DNA from: Lactobacillus sp. CBA3606
Lineage (GTDB): Bacteria; Bacillota; Bacilli; Lactobacillales; Lactobacillaceae
DNA length: 64,000 nt
NCBI RefSeq assembly: GCF_002970935.1
Contig: NZ_CP027194.1
Location: 992,001-1,056,000 of the forward strand
Reading direction: 5' to 3'
Below the pieces are notes generated by a model, which saw nothing but the letters and a program-made list of their open reading frames with translations, made no database searches and was not told the DNA's origin. Shown one piece after another: positions 25,966 through 34,447 of the stretch. A program made the translations under genes and the position numbers. How positions within the stretch are numbered: position 1 is the first letter of the stretch; every line of letters starts with the position of its first letter.

Positions 25966-27087
25966 CTATTTTGTGCCTGCAATAATCGCCTGTGCTAAGT
26001 CTGCCTTTAAATCAATCACATTCTCAATCCCAGTGGATAAGCGCAACAAATTCGGCGTGATGCCCTTGGCCTGCCGTTGTGCTGGGGTTAAGTCTTTGTG
26101 TGTTTGTACGGCCGGTACCGTGATTAGACTCTCCACACCGCCCAAGCTTTCAGCAAATGAGATTACTTTCAAGGCTTGTAAAAAGGCATCAACTTCAACC
26201 GATTCAGCTAAATAAAAGCTAATCATCCCGCCTCGACCAGGATATAAGACACGTTCAATTTGCGGATTAGCCGTCAGAGCCTTAACCAAGGCCTGCGCAT
26301 TCGCCTCATGTTGCCGCAACCGCAGTGGCAACGTCTTCAAACTGCGCAATAATAGCCAAGCGTCAAACGGATCTAAAACGGCCCCGGTCGTCACCAAGTT
26401 AAACGTTAATTTATCCACATCCGCGGGAGCTTTCGCAATCACAATTCCCGCCAATATATCATTATGTCCTGCCAAATATTTGGTCGCAGAATGGACCACA
26501 ATATCAGCACCTAAATCCAATGGCCGTTGAATTAAAGGGGTATAAAACGTGTTATCCACAATTAATTTTATGCCATGTGCCTTCGTTGTCTGGGCCGTCG
26601 CTGCAATATCAATGACGTGCATCATAGGGTTAGATGGTGTCTCTAACCATACAGCAACCGTGCGCTCATCAATCAAAGTAGCCAATTCAGATTGACTTTT
26701 GCCATGCCATACTGCAAAGTCCAACTGGTAGTGGTCATGTAGCAAATCAAAGAAACGATAGGACCCACCATACAAATCATCCGAAATAATGAGCCGATCG
26801 CCAGTTTTAAAAAGTGTAAAGACCAGCTGAATAGCTGCCATGCCAGAAGATAACGCCCAAGCTGCCATCCCATGCTCTAACGTTGCCATCGTCTGTTCCA
26901 AAATACACCGCGTTGGTTGTGCTTCTCGCGGATAATCAAACCCCGTCGATTGACCTAACCCCGCATGGCGATAGGCGGTGGCTAAATAGATTGGCGCTGA
27001 AATTGCCCCGGTTTTTGCGTCATCCGTCCGATTTCCAGCCTGTGCTAACTGCGTTTCAACTTGTAACTGTTGCGTTAATTTCTTCAT
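25966..27087 (-). CDS. Cystathionine gamma/beta-lyase family PLP enzyme
   Basis: A 373-aa PLP enzyme of the Cys/Met metabolism family, likely cystathionine beta- or gamma-lyase or a synthase. Marks are [11 protein letters not shown], the PLP-phosphate segment SSGMAAI, ETPSNPM, VDNTF, and the Schiff-base Lys in [12 protein letters not shown]. The ATG at 27087 has GGGAG 9 bases upstream, and frame extension further upstream enters the leader. A T-box leader precedes it, so expression rises when a tRNA (probably Met) is uncharged. Exact reaction cannot be fixed by sequence. Confidence 0.88.
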   Translation of the reverse strand: MKKLTQQLQVETQLAQAGNRTDDAKTGAISAPIYLATAYRHAGLGQSTGFDYPREAQPTRCILEQTMATLEHGMAAWALSSGMAAIQLVFTLFKTGDRLIISDDLYGGSYRFFDLLHDHYQLDFAVWHGKSQSELATLIDERTVAVWLETPSNPMMHVIDIAATAQTTKAHGIKLIVDNTFYTPLIQRPLDLGADIVVHSATKYLAGHNDILAGIVIAKAPADVDKLTFNLVTTGAVLDPFDAWLLLRSLKTLPLRLRQHEANAQALVKALTANPQIERVLYPGRGGMISFYLAESVEVDAFLQALKVISFAESLGGVESLITVPAVQTHKDLTPAQRQAKGITPNLLRLSTGIENVIDLKADLAQAIIAGTK

Positions 27088-27117
27088 CCCATCAAACTCC
27101 CTTTCACTTTTTAGCAT

Positions 27118-27390
27118 CAAAAAAGCCCTAATCCAATGAAGGACTAGGGACGTTTATCGTGTTACCACCCAAGTTTATTAGCTGGTCACCCGCGCTAAAC
27201 TTATCGAGTTATGGACTTCATAACTCACTAAAATATCGGTTAGTTACCGCTAAGACAGCCAAGTGACCATCATTAGGCGTTCCGAGTTCATCTTCATTAG
27301 CTCAACATTCACCGCTTTACAGTCTGGACGGCTTCCTGTAGAACGTCTCGTTAATTACTCGTCTCATCACTACGCAATTTTTAATTGTAT
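27118..27390 (-). promoter_or_regulatory. T-box leader of the cystathionine lyase gene
   Basis: The T-box core TGGGTGGTAACACG is at 27158-27171 on the minus strand, with stem I upstream (ACGAG...AACTCG closing the specifier loop). The terminator stem is at about 27124-27150, followed by T-run. In the specifier loop GAAGATGAA suggests AUG, so tRNA-Met, in keeping with the downstream gene. Antitermination on uncharged tRNA is known for this class. Confidence 0.85.
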
Positions 27391-27394
27391 TTTA

Positions 27395-27424
27395 ATCATA
27401 CTTTAATCACACTATTTTTGTCAA
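27395..27424 (-). promoter_or_regulatory. Promoter of the T-box transcript
   Basis: Perfect -35 TTGACA (27419-27424), 18-base spacer and -10 TATGAT (27395-27400) on the minus strand. Confidence 0.75.
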
Positions 27425-27441
27425 GTTGTTGTTTCATAAAG

Positions 27442-27663
27442 TTAGCCGACTAATCCCAGCTGTTGATTTAATCCAGCTAATTCGCGTTGTAACGCTTGTC
27501 TCAAGCAGGATGCTTGAGTTGGTTCGGTCAGTTGCTGTAATTTTAAAGTTAAAAGTTGTCGTTGCGCTAACAAGTAAGTTTGCCGCCCAGTTCGATTCAC
27601 CGCTGCTACAACTCGAGCCGCATCGGCACCCCTAGGTAGCAACTCAATGACTTGATCTGTCAT
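27442..27663 (-). CDS. Small hypothetical protein, 73 aa
   Basis: A Gln/Leu-rich, probably helical cytoplasmic protein with no recognised domain. AAGGAGG stands 8 bases before the ATG, which strongly supports this frame over the opposite-strand one. It ends just before the T-box promoter. Function unknown. Confidence 0.65.
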   Translation of the reverse strand: MTDQVIELLPRGADAARVVAAVNRTGRQTYLLAQRQLLTLKLQQLTEPTQASCLRQALQRELAGLNQQLGLVG

Positions 27664-27784
27664 CGCCCCATCCTCCTTAGTTTCAATACCCTTAGTATAG
27701 TCCCCTCGTCCAACTGTAAGGCAACCGTTTTCATCAAAAAAGCTGACTTTTGTCCTAAGCTCACCATTAATTTTTACCTAACAG

Positions 27785-28483
27785 TTATCGCATGATACGT
27801 TCTAAATAGGCGGCTCGGATCAATCGGTAAGCGGTCTTACTTTTTAACTGCGTCAATTGAAATTGATCAGTCTCAACTTGGCTTAACATCGCCGCATTGG
27901 CCGCTAACTCCCACGCCACCGATCGACCGGCTATTTGGCAGGCATCTAGCGCCAATGGTTGCGTTACTAAATATTGCAACAACACAGTTAGGGGTTCATT
28001 GGTTGCCAATAACTGTAAATCTGAAACACGGGCCGCTAATAACCAGCAACGTGCTTGATCTGCTAAGTTGCGTAACGGCGGTTTTAGCCTCGGCAAAGCC
28101 TGCGGTGATTTTTTCAAATAAGCCACGGTTAAGCTAAGTAAGGCGGCAGCCGTATTAAGCAAGGCTTGATGATCTAAGCAGGCTTGGTAGCCAACCAAAT
28201 ACCACTGCCGTTGCAATCTGGGGGCCACCGGCTGTTTCAGTGCAGCCAGCACAAGCGTCATTTTTTCAATCAACCGGGCATATGGGGTGTGATCAATTTT
28301 GGTGACCAACGTTTCCAAGGGATACTGAACCATAATTTGACTCTCATCCGTCGCCGGATTCCAAACTAATAAATCGACATCGGCCTGAGTTTTTACCTGC
28401 GCGATGGCTGCCTGTGGATTGCTGGACCAAGCGCCGACTGGTTCAAAATCATGGTTAGTTAATTGAATCGCATATTGCCGCAT
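27785..28483 (-). CDS. Hypothetical protein, 232 aa
   Basis: A soluble, Leu/Ala/Gln-rich, largely helical protein with no signal peptide or recognised catalytic motif. The first 65 residues (MRQYAIQLTNHDFEPVGAW…) look like a small alpha/beta domain and the rest a helical bundle. A G-run ribosome site precedes the ATG. It stands alone; neighbours give no clue. I do not recognise the family. Confidence 0.7.
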   Translation of the reverse strand: MRQYAIQLTNHDFEPVGAWSSNPQAAIAQVKTQADVDLLVWNPATDESQIMVQYPLETLVTKIDHTPYARLIEKMTLVLAALKQPVAPRLQRQWYLVGYQACLDHQALLNTAAALLSLTVAYLKKSPQALPRLKPPLRNLADQARCWLLAARVSDLQLLATNEPLTVLLQYLVTQPLALDACQIAGRSVAWELAANAAMLSQVETDQFQLTQLKSKTAYRLIRAAYLERIMR

Positions 28484-28528
28484 CTTCAGCGCCCCCTTTT
28501 ATCATGCCGACCGCACCACTCATTCATA

Positions 28529-28805
28529 TTATTCCGGTCGATTAATCCCGACACTTACCTTAAGATACGCCTGATCATCAGCCGCATGCATGACTAAATC
28601 AGCAATAGCGCGTCGTGAAACTAACTGACCACCAAATGGGGCCCCTTTTTGTGGACCTTCATAATCATCACGACCATCATCGGTAACCAGTTGGTTGGCA
28701 CGCCCGTGAGAACAACGTCAATTGATCATCCCTATGAGCTCATAAGTCATCCCGGGTCGTCGCCCTAACTGAACCAGTCGCACCTAAAATTAAGACTTTT
28801 TGCAT
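28529..28805 (-). pseudogene. Remnant of an NAD(P)-binding (YwnB/NmrA-like) reductase
   Basis: The start MQKVLILGATGS is a Rossmann N-terminus. A coherent C-terminal piece (VTDDGRDDYEGPQKGAPFGG … RRAIADLVMHAADD … INRPE, stop at 28529) follows after a frame break and loss of about 100 codons. Full-length relatives are about 210 aa. It is divergent from the MerR gene at 29064, which may once have controlled it. Confidence 0.75.
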
Positions 28806-29063
28806 TTTCGAAGCCCGCTTTTAATTATTTTATAGCTTAACTTTAACAGCTTCGACCAACACTAAGGCAAGCCGAACGTTCAATTTATTTTAGCGTCATG
28901 ACCCAATGTTCTGTGATTCTGATTTGATTTGCACCGCTAGCGTCACGGATTACACTTACTGTAAGGTCAGCCCTGTTTAAGATTGATCCTTTTGCTTGCT
29001 ATTGGCGTCAATTCGCCGTATGATACTAGTCGAAACTAATGTCAATCTTTAGGAGGGTTACAG

Positions 29064-29501
29064 TTGTCCTATACTATCCAAGCAGTTGCTAAAAAAATGA
29101 ACGTCTCAACCTATAGTATCCGCTACTACCATGACCACGGCATGTTGCCGTTCGTCAAACGTGATGAAAATAATAATCGAGTTTTTGATGATATTGATTT
29201 GGAATGGCTCAAAATCATTATTTGCCTCCGCTCGACTGGGATGCCGGTTGAACGCATTCAGCATTATCTCCAGCTCGTCCAACAAGGTGAAACCACCGTT
29301 CCTGAACGCTATGAGATGATGAAGACGCAACAAGATCGCACGTTAGGCGAGATTAACGACCTTCAAAATCATTTAAAGACCATTAATATGAAAGTCGACC
29401 ATTATGCTGATGTGTTGATTAATCATAAAGTGGATAGCTTCGTGCCTTCTAACACGGCAGAAGCTGTCGAACACGACGTTTATCAAGAAAATCAACCTTA
29501 A
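29064..29501 (+). CDS. MerR-family regulator
   Basis: A 145-aa regulator with N-terminal MerR HTH (IQAVAKKMNVSTYSIRYYHDHGML), a dimer coiled coil at about 80-115 and no Cys-rich metal loop, so it is of the redox/aldehyde or general type. TTG start with AGGAGG 6 bases upstream. Similar regulators often lie beside NAD(P)-dependent reductases; here that neighbour is a pseudogene. A terminator follows. Confidence 0.9.
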   Translation: MSYTIQAVAKKMNVSTYSIRYYHDHGMLPFVKRDENNNRVFDDIDLEWLKIIICLRSTGMPVERIQHYLQLVQQGETTVPERYEMMKTQQDRTLGEINDLQNHLKTINMKVDHYADVLINHKVDSFVPSNTAEAVEHDVYQENQP

Positions 29502-29510
29502 AATCTTAAA

Positions 29511-29546
29511 AGACGATTGCAAGTTAATCCCTGCAATCGTCTCTTT
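29511..29546 (+). terminator. Terminator of the MerR gene
   Basis: Perfect 11-bp stem (29511-29521 with 29532-29542) and T-run. Confidence 0.75.
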
Positions 29547-29555
29547 TTGATCATT

Positions 29556-29843
29556 TTAGATGAATTTAGCAATCAACACAAAGTAGAGTAAGACCAACAC
29601 CCCTAATCCTAATGTATATAATAGCGCTAACCATTGGCCACCCGGTGTGCGGCCGGTCTTACCAAAGCAAATCGCCGTACCACCACAAATGACACTGAGA
29701 CTACCTAAGTCCAAGCCCACGCTATGATTCATCATCATTACAAATGGTCCGAGTAAACCACCGATAATTGCCAGCCATTTCGCTGCCACTAAGATTACCC
29801 GTCCAACCTGCTTATCCTTTTCATCATACTTTTCTTTTGCCAT
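29556..29843 (-). CDS. Small membrane protein, 95 aa
   Basis: A charged N-terminus (MAKEKYDEKDKQVGR) is followed by three hydrophobic spans (about 16-37, 44-60, 70-92). No family is recognised. AAGG lies upstream of the ATG at moderate distance. It is a conserved-looking single gene between two terminators or gaps. Confidence 0.65.
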   Translation of the reverse strand: MAKEKYDEKDKQVGRVILVAAKWLAIIGGLLGPFVMMMNHSVGLDLGSLSVICGGTAICFGKTGRTPGGQWLALLYTLGLGVLVLLYFVLIAKFI

Positions 29844-30071
29844 CCGCCAGGCCTACCTTAGTCTCTTATTTTTAACGACACTTAATTGTACCAACTTATC
29901 TAGTATGCCGTATTTTAGTCAACTGTGCAAGAAGGCGCTTACTTATACCAAAAAAGGACCGCCGCTTCCACCCGGAGATCCAACTTAATTCCACTAAGTG
30001 ATTAACTTAGTAACTTTTACTAGTTTAGCTTAACCCTTCAAGTCGACTTTAAGTCAAGCGCTTTTATTATT

Positions 30072-30707
30072 TTAATTGTTATAAGTTGCGGATACAACGG
30101 TCCAAGTAGTTGCCATCGTTGCTTGTCGTTCCAATTGTCCCTTGGCATTTACCCGATAATTTCCGACCAAATGTGACACACGATCATTTGTATTCTCATA
30201 AACCGCGACATAAACTAGTCCCGCCGCTCGGTACTGGTTAAACAAAAAATCAGCTTTCGTGACACTGATTGTCGTGTACTGTTGCGCCACCTGTTGCCAA
30301 ACCCAATCATTGAGTTGTGCCGTAGTTAGCTGTGTGGCCGTCACTGCTGACTGACTAGTGCTTTGATTGTCTGTGACGTGACTGCTATTTGTCGTTGAAC
30401 TGGCACTGGTACTCCCTTTAGATTCAGTGGTAGCAGCGCTTGTCGCAGTCATCGTACTGGTAGCCGCTTTTTGACTAGTGGTTGCGTTCGACTGGGACGC
30501 TGATGTCGCCGTGGTCCCTTGCTTAGCTTGCGACGTTGATTGTTGCTTAGTAGCTGATTTGGTTGATTTAGTTGATTTGACTGAAGAACTGACCGCTTGA
30601 TGGACTGGTTGCGTCGTTGTCTGACTGGATTCCGGCCACAACAAATAACCACCACCCAAAACTGCTACGCCAACTAACACTGAAGTCCCCATAATCATTT
30701 TTCTCAT
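30072..30707 (-). CDS. Anchored Ser/Thr-rich surface protein, 211 aa
   Basis: An N-terminal anchor (about 3-25), then about 100 residues almost wholly Ser, Thr, Ala, Gln and Lys, and a compact C-terminal domain of about 85 residues (LNDWVWQQVAQQYTTIS …). The low-complexity part is likely a wall-spanning, possibly O-glycosylated stalk, as in the AST region of Acm2. No LPxTG is present. ATG at 30707 and GTG at 30710 both fit the GGGGAG site. It lies downstream of the terminator of a structured RNA. Function unknown. Confidence 0.7.
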   Translation of the reverse strand: MRKMIMGTSVLVGVAVLGGGYLLWPESSQTTTQPVHQAVSSSVKSTKSTKSATKQQSTSQAKQGTTATSASQSNATTSQKAATSTMTATSAATTESKGSTSASSTTNSSHVTDNQSTSQSAVTATQLTTAQLNDWVWQQVAQQYTTISVTKADFLFNQYRAAGLVYVAVYENTNDRVSHLVGNYRVNAKGQLERQATMATTWTVVSATYNN

Positions 30708-30817
30708 CACTCATCAACTCCCCAAAATTTTAGCTTTATGCTTGCCTTAACCATACGCTAAGTTTGTTAGATTTACCATCTTTTTCCAGCATTAAACTGA
30801 AAAAACGACGGTTGCAG

Positions 30818-31050
30818 AAAAAAATGGACTAACAGTATAAATACTGTTAATCCATTAATCGCGGTACTGGTAAAACCAGTAGGGATGCCGCTCCACAACG
30901 TCAGTGACCCAAGCACTCCGAATACGTCGGAAAAACGTGCCCCGCTATCAATAATTAGTCACTAGCCGCTCGCGCGGAACTTCCATTGCTGGAAATCTGA
31001 CTTTATCGACTCATCGCATTAGTAAGACTACCATCTTTCACCACAGGATG
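30818..31050 (-). ncRNA. Structured RNA with terminator, unidentified
   Basis: On the minus strand, 31047-30860 folds into several stems. They are a closing helix (TAATGCG with CGCGATTA), TTCCA-GCAA-TGGAA and CCGC-GCGA-GCGG (both GNRA loops), AGTGAC pairing with GTCACT around an inner TCCGA/TCGGA hairpin, and ACTGGTTTTACCAGT. A long terminator stem with T-run is at 30818-30854. It could be a riboswitch for the 30072-30707 gene or a free sRNA such as a 6S-like RNA. I do not recognise a known class with confidence. Confidence 0.55.
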
Positions 31051-31072
31051 CAAGTTTACCTCACCACAATAG

Positions 31073-31101
31073 TTGGCGTCACCCCGCAAACATGGTATAT
31101 T
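31073..31101 (+). promoter_or_regulatory. Promoter of the DedA-family gene
   Basis: -35 TTGGCG (31073-31078), 17-base spacer and -10 TATATT (31096-31101), 27 bases before the ATG. Confidence 0.5.
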
Positions 31102-31127
31102 TAGTCGGTGTTATAGGAGGAATTTCC

Positions 31128-31784
31128 ATGACTTGGCTCATTTCATTTTTAGCTATTCTGATACGACCTTTAGGTTTTTTAGTCACGTTAACGAATCAAA
31201 TCGGCGGTTGGTCTTATGTCGTCTTATTCCTAGTGATTTTCTTGGAATCGGCGTACCTGGCCTTCGCTTTTTTACCCGGACAGTCGCTCTTATTCTTAAG
31301 TAGCTCCATCGCCGCTAGTACGCATTCCAAATTAAACATTTGGCTTTTATTGGCTATCTTTATTACTGCCGCTACTAGTGGTGCCATGCTCAAATACCGC
31401 GCGACGCGACACTTAGATCAGCACAGCCGTTTAGAAAAAGGCTTGAATTCCAGCAAGCTTGATACGACCAAGGCCCTTTTTGATCGCCATGAGCGACCAT
31501 CCTTACTTTGGGGCCGCTTTATCCCCTTTGTCGGCCTGTTCATCCCAGTCATTGCTGGTACGACCCAAATGGACTGGCGTCACTTTGAAATCTGGAATTT
31601 TTTAGGCGTCTTAGTTTGGGTGGGCAGCTGTTGTTTTTGTGGCTATTACTTTGGTGACTGGCCATTTGTCGAAAAAAATTTCACTTGGATTATGTTAGTG
31701 CTAATCATCCTACCAATCTTAGGCCGTTATGGTTATCACTATTTGAAACGCAAACATCACCTATTACTTAGTAAAGCTAACTAA
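31128..31784 (+). CDS. DedA/VTT-family membrane protein
   Basis: A 218-aa inner-membrane protein with the SNARE-associated (VTT) domain. Marks are FLESAYLAFAFLPGQSLLFLS, WGRFIPFVGLFIPVIAG and a late GYYFGDWPF. DedA proteins act in envelope homeostasis and lipid-carrier flipping. AGGAGG lies 7 bases before the ATG at 31128. It is monocistronic, closed by a strong terminator. Confidence 0.88.
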   Translation: MTWLISFLAILIRPLGFLVTLTNQIGGWSYVVLFLVIFLESAYLAFAFLPGQSLLFLSSSIAASTHSKLNIWLLLAIFITAATSGAMLKYRATRHLDQHSRLEKGLNSSKLDTTKALFDRHERPSLLWGRFIPFVGLFIPVIAGTTQMDWRHFEIWNFLGVLVWVGSCCFCGYYFGDWPFVEKNFTWIMLVLIILPILGRYGYHYLKRKHHLLLSKAN

Positions 31785-31826
31785 AGAATTTACTTTTGGC
31801 GCATGACGGTCTTGATGACCGCTACC

Positions 31827-31871
31827 AAATAAGCGTGACAAGAATTTATAAAATTCTTGTCACGCTTATTT
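31827..31871. terminator. Strong bidirectional terminator
   Basis: Perfect 21-bp stem (31827-31847 with 31851-31871), between convergent DedA and MFS genes. Confidence 0.8.
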
Positions 31872-31872
31872 T

Positions 31873-33207
31873 TTATTGGCGTTCGCCTGGCACAATTAAG
31901 AAAATAGCCGCCAGTAGTGCCAATAGTAATAGGCCAGCGCCTACCAAAACGGCTTGCTGAAAACCAACCATTTGCGTCTGGGCTAAACTTTGGGTGGTCA
32001 CTAAAATTGATAGCCCGACGGAACCCCCAATTTGATGCATCACATTGACAACGCCTGAAGCTGCCCCGGCATCAGCACCTTGGGTATGCGCAACCCCCGC
32101 CGCCGTAAAGGGACTTAAGGATAACCCTTGACCGATACCAATCACCACCATTGGCGCCGCAATCCCCCACCAATAACCAACTGATTTGGTAAAGAAACTC
32201 ATCCAAAACATCCCGATTAAAGTGAGCATAATCCCAATCACCAGTAGCCCCCCATTGCCCCACTTAACCGTCAACCGGGCCACTTGTAAGGCAACGATAA
32301 AGTTCACAATTGTTAGCGGAAAAAATGCGACCCCTGCCATTAATGCATTGAACCCTAATTGTTGTTGCATTAATTGCGGCGTAATGAACCAAAACCCTAG
32401 CATCGCGCCCATATAGAGAAAGCGACCCAGATAGGCGCCAATCCGTTCACGATCCACAAACAGATGTAACGGCATGATTGGTTGTGCCGTCCGTCGTTCT
32501 TGGATAACAAACCCGGCTAAAGCGACGATGGCAATAAGTAATGCTGGTCCCTGAGCCCAATCACCAACAATACTATAAACCAGGGCGCTCATCCCGATTA
32601 AAGACGTCAACGTCCCCAACCAGTCTAAGGTGCCATTTTGTCCATGATCCACCTTCAAATCACGATTTGCTAAGACATACATCCAAATACTGATTGGTAC
32701 ATTAATGAAAAAGCCGATGCGCCAAGTTAGGAGACTCGCAAACACGCCACCAATGACTAAGCTCACACTAGCACCAATCCCAGCCATTGCACCGTAATAA
32801 GCAATCGCGCGAACTCGAGCTGGTCCAGTATACGTATCCATCAAAATTGCCAAGGTAGTTGGGGCCAAAATCGCTGATCCGATTCCTTGGAAAGCTCGAG
32901 CGGCAATTATCATCGTGGCATTCACTGATAAGCCCACAACTAACGAACCAATTCCAAAAATAATTAAGCCAACTTTGAAGACCCGGCGTCGGCCAAATAG
33001 ATCACCCGCACGACCACCCAACAATAGAAAGCCGCCAAAGGTTAATGAATAAGCACTACTAACCCAAGAAAGCGTCTGCTGATTTAACTGTAACTCCTGT
33101 GCAATTTTTACTGTTCCTGTGAAAATAATCGAATTATCTAGCAAAATCATAAAATAACTAAACAAAATAATTAATAAAATCCAATCGACTCTTCTTTTAT
33201 TGTCCAT
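31873..33207 (-). CDS. MFS drug-efflux transporter, DHA2 type
   Basis: A 444-aa transporter with 14 or so hydrophobic segments; residues include GDLFGRRRVFKVG (motif A) and RAFQGIGSAILAPTTLA (motif C-like region). This is the EmrB/QacA-type proton-coupled multidrug branch, slightly shorter than usual. It lies downstream of a MerR gene, and each has its own 19-bp-spacer promoter with a matching dyad, so it is very likely MerR-activated by a drug or toxic ligand. Confidence 0.9.
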   Translation of the reverse strand: MDNKRRVDWILLIILFSYFMILLDNSIIFTGTVKIAQELQLNQQTLSWVSSAYSLTFGGFLLLGGRAGDLFGRRRVFKVGLIIFGIGSLVVGLSVNATMIIAARAFQGIGSAILAPTTLAILMDTYTGPARVRAIAYYGAMAGIGASVSLVIGGVFASLLTWRIGFFINVPISIWMYVLANRDLKVDHGQNGTLDWLGTLTSLIGMSALVYSIVGDWAQGPALLIAIVALAGFVIQERRTAQPIMPLHLFVDRERIGAYLGRFLYMGAMLGFWFITPQLMQQQLGFNALMAGVAFFPLTIVNFIVALQVARLTVKWGNGGLLVIGIMLTLIGMFWMSFFTKSVGYWWGIAAPMVVIGIGQGLSLSPFTAAGVAHTQGADAGAASGVVNVMHQIGGSVGLSILVTTQSLAQTQMVGFQQAVLVGAGLLLLALLAAIFLIVPGERQ

Positions 33208-33241
33208 GTGATTACTCCCTGTCTTTAAGTGAATAAAAGGT

Positions 33242-33272
33242 AGTTTAGACCTTCATCTACACTTTAAGGCAA
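33242..33272 (-). promoter_or_regulatory. MerR-type promoter of the MFS gene
   Basis: -35 TTGCCT (33267-33272), 19-base spacer and -10 TAAACT (33242-33247) on the minus strand. The spacer contains CCTTAAAGTGTAGATGAAGG, a dyad shared with the MerR promoter. The long spacer is the hallmark of MerR activation by DNA distortion. Confidence 0.75.
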
Positions 33273-33328
33273 GCTATAATCAAAACTTTTTCAAAATCAT
33301 AGGCTGAATGGTTAGTTTCAACAAAAAA

Positions 33329-33354
33329 GGCGTTGGGTTCAATTCCCAAACGCC
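33329..33354 (-). terminator. Terminator between MerR and MFS genes
   Basis: GGCGTTTGGG pairs with CCCAACGCC (one bulge) and runs into T6 on the minus strand. It separates the two transcription units. Confidence 0.7.
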
Positions 33355-33365
33355 ACTCGCACAAC

Positions 33366-33809
33366 TTAATAATCGAATTCATCCGCAGTCAACCCTGACT
33401 TGTGGGCTGTTTGCTTTTGATGTTGCCGCTCTAATTCCCGTAACTCCGCCTCAGTTGTCTCCATATGATCATAAAAATGATTGAGCTTATAGTTCAAATG
33501 GTCAATTGCGGCTTGTAAATCATCACGCTTTTCTTCCATAACAGCCAGCTGAGACCTCAATAACGCCTTTTGTTCCTTGGTATTGTCCTCCTCAGCATCA
33601 AATAATTCAATATAGTGACGGAGATTTTCAATACTCATACCGGCCGCTCGCATTTGGGTTGCAAACCGAATTCGTCGAATAATCCGGGCATCAATATCGC
33701 GATTGCCTACTTCGGTTCGATCAATCGTTGGAATCAACCCTTCTTTTTCATAATACCGAATTGCCGCCGCCGAAACGCCGGTCTGTTCACTAGCTTCTTT
33801 TATGTTCAT
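33366..33809 (-). CDS. MerR-family regulator of the MFS gene
   Basis: A 147-aa MerR protein: HTH IKEASEQTGVSAAAIRYYEKEGL, coiled coil at about 80-115, and a polar tail. It lacks the Cys metal site, suggesting an organic ligand. It is autoregulated, judging from the same dyad at 33881-33899 inside its own promoter. The neighbouring efflux gene has the same element. Confidence 0.92.
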   Translation of the reverse strand: MNIKEASEQTGVSAAAIRYYEKEGLIPTIDRTEVGNRDIDARIIRRIRFATQMRAAGMSIENLRHYIELFDAEEDNTKEQKALLRSQLAVMEEKRDDLQAAIDHLNYKLNHFYDHMETTEAELRELERQHQKQTAHKSGLTADEFDY

Positions 33810-33874
33810 ATCAGTTGCACTCCTTTTTACTTAATGGCGGCTTAGTAACCACCATTAGCTGCTAAATTGACCTT

Positions 33875-33905
33875 AGCATATCCCTTAATGTACACTTTAA
33901 GGCAA
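33875..33905 (-). promoter_or_regulatory. MerR-type promoter of the MerR gene
   Basis: -35 TTGCCT (33900-33905), 19-base spacer and -10 TATGCT (33875-33880). The spacer has the near-perfect dyad CCTTAA-N8-TTAAGG. It matches the MFS promoter element. Confidence 0.75.
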
Positions 33906-33984
33906 GCCCAAATAAAAAAGAGTTCGCTGGTTAGATTCCGATAGCAAGTACCATCAAAATTCAACGCAGCAAACCCCATCTTAA

Positions 33985-34434
33985 TTAAGCCTCTGCTTCA
34001 GTAATTTGATTCAAATGATCAATTTGAGCTTCAAACCAACTGGTCAAAACCATTTTAGCATTAGCCCGATCAGCGAGAACATCCGTTGCCGTTCCGAGTT
34101 CATCAATTCGTAACCCAGATTGGAAGGCTTCCGATTCCGCAATCATATAAAGCTTAATTGGCATCGTATCCTCCGCCATCGTCACCTTACCGATTTCAGT
34201 TAAGGCATTCCATGGCAAGTTAATCACACTAGTCTCCAAACGAAAACTAATCGCTGGATCATGTTCAGTGGTTAAGATTGCTTGCGTCAACTGATCAGCA
34301 GCCACTTGGTCTAAAAAGCCAGTCAACCAAGCATCTAATTGGTCAGTTAACTGATCGTAACGACCACTAAAAGTCGGTTGTGCGATCTTTTCAGCAGTGA
34401 TTTCATCTATAAAAGTCTGTACATTTCGTTGCAT
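33985..34434 (-). CDS. Hypothetical protein, 149 aa
   Basis: An acidic, soluble protein with no signal or recognised motif. It is last in an apparent operon after lplA and a membrane protein, with gaps of 13 bases between genes. It is probably cytoplasmic. I do not recognise its family. Confidence 0.65.
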   Translation of the reverse strand: MQRNVQTFIDEITAEKIAQPTFSGRYDQLTDQLDAWLTGFLDQVAADQLTQAILTTEHDPAISFRLETSVINLPWNALTEIGKVTMAEDTMPIKLYMIAESEAFQSGLRIDELGTATDVLADRANAKMVLTSWFEAQIDHLNQITEAEA

Positions 34435-34447
34435 AACTATCCCTCAT

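Larger units (their letters stand above)
24619..26560 (+). other. Cluster of six perfect DnaA boxes
   Basis: TTATCCACA occurs at 24619, 25470, 25542, 25624, 26411 and 26552, always on the plus strand. Three lie within 163 bases (25470-25632), two of them between genes. A reverse near-match is at 26032-26040. Two further copies lie far away at 47464 and 52186. Boxes inside minus-strand genes coincide with Val-Asp-Lys/Asn codons, so part of the excess is a coding effect. Confidence 0.5.

Noticed and set aside
24619-26560. Replication origin at the DnaA-box cluster
   Set aside because: No dnaA/dnaN genes and no AT-rich unwinding region nearby; a titration cluster or coding bias fits better.
27426-27635. 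Plus-strand 69-codon ORF
   Set aside because: The overlapping minus-strand 73-aa ORF has a strong AAGGAGG site; the plus one has none and runs over the T-box promoter.
30368-30620. Repetitive Ser/Thr tract considered as a DNA repeat or CRISPR
   Set aside because: No regular repeat-spacer unit; it is a low-complexity coding stalk.
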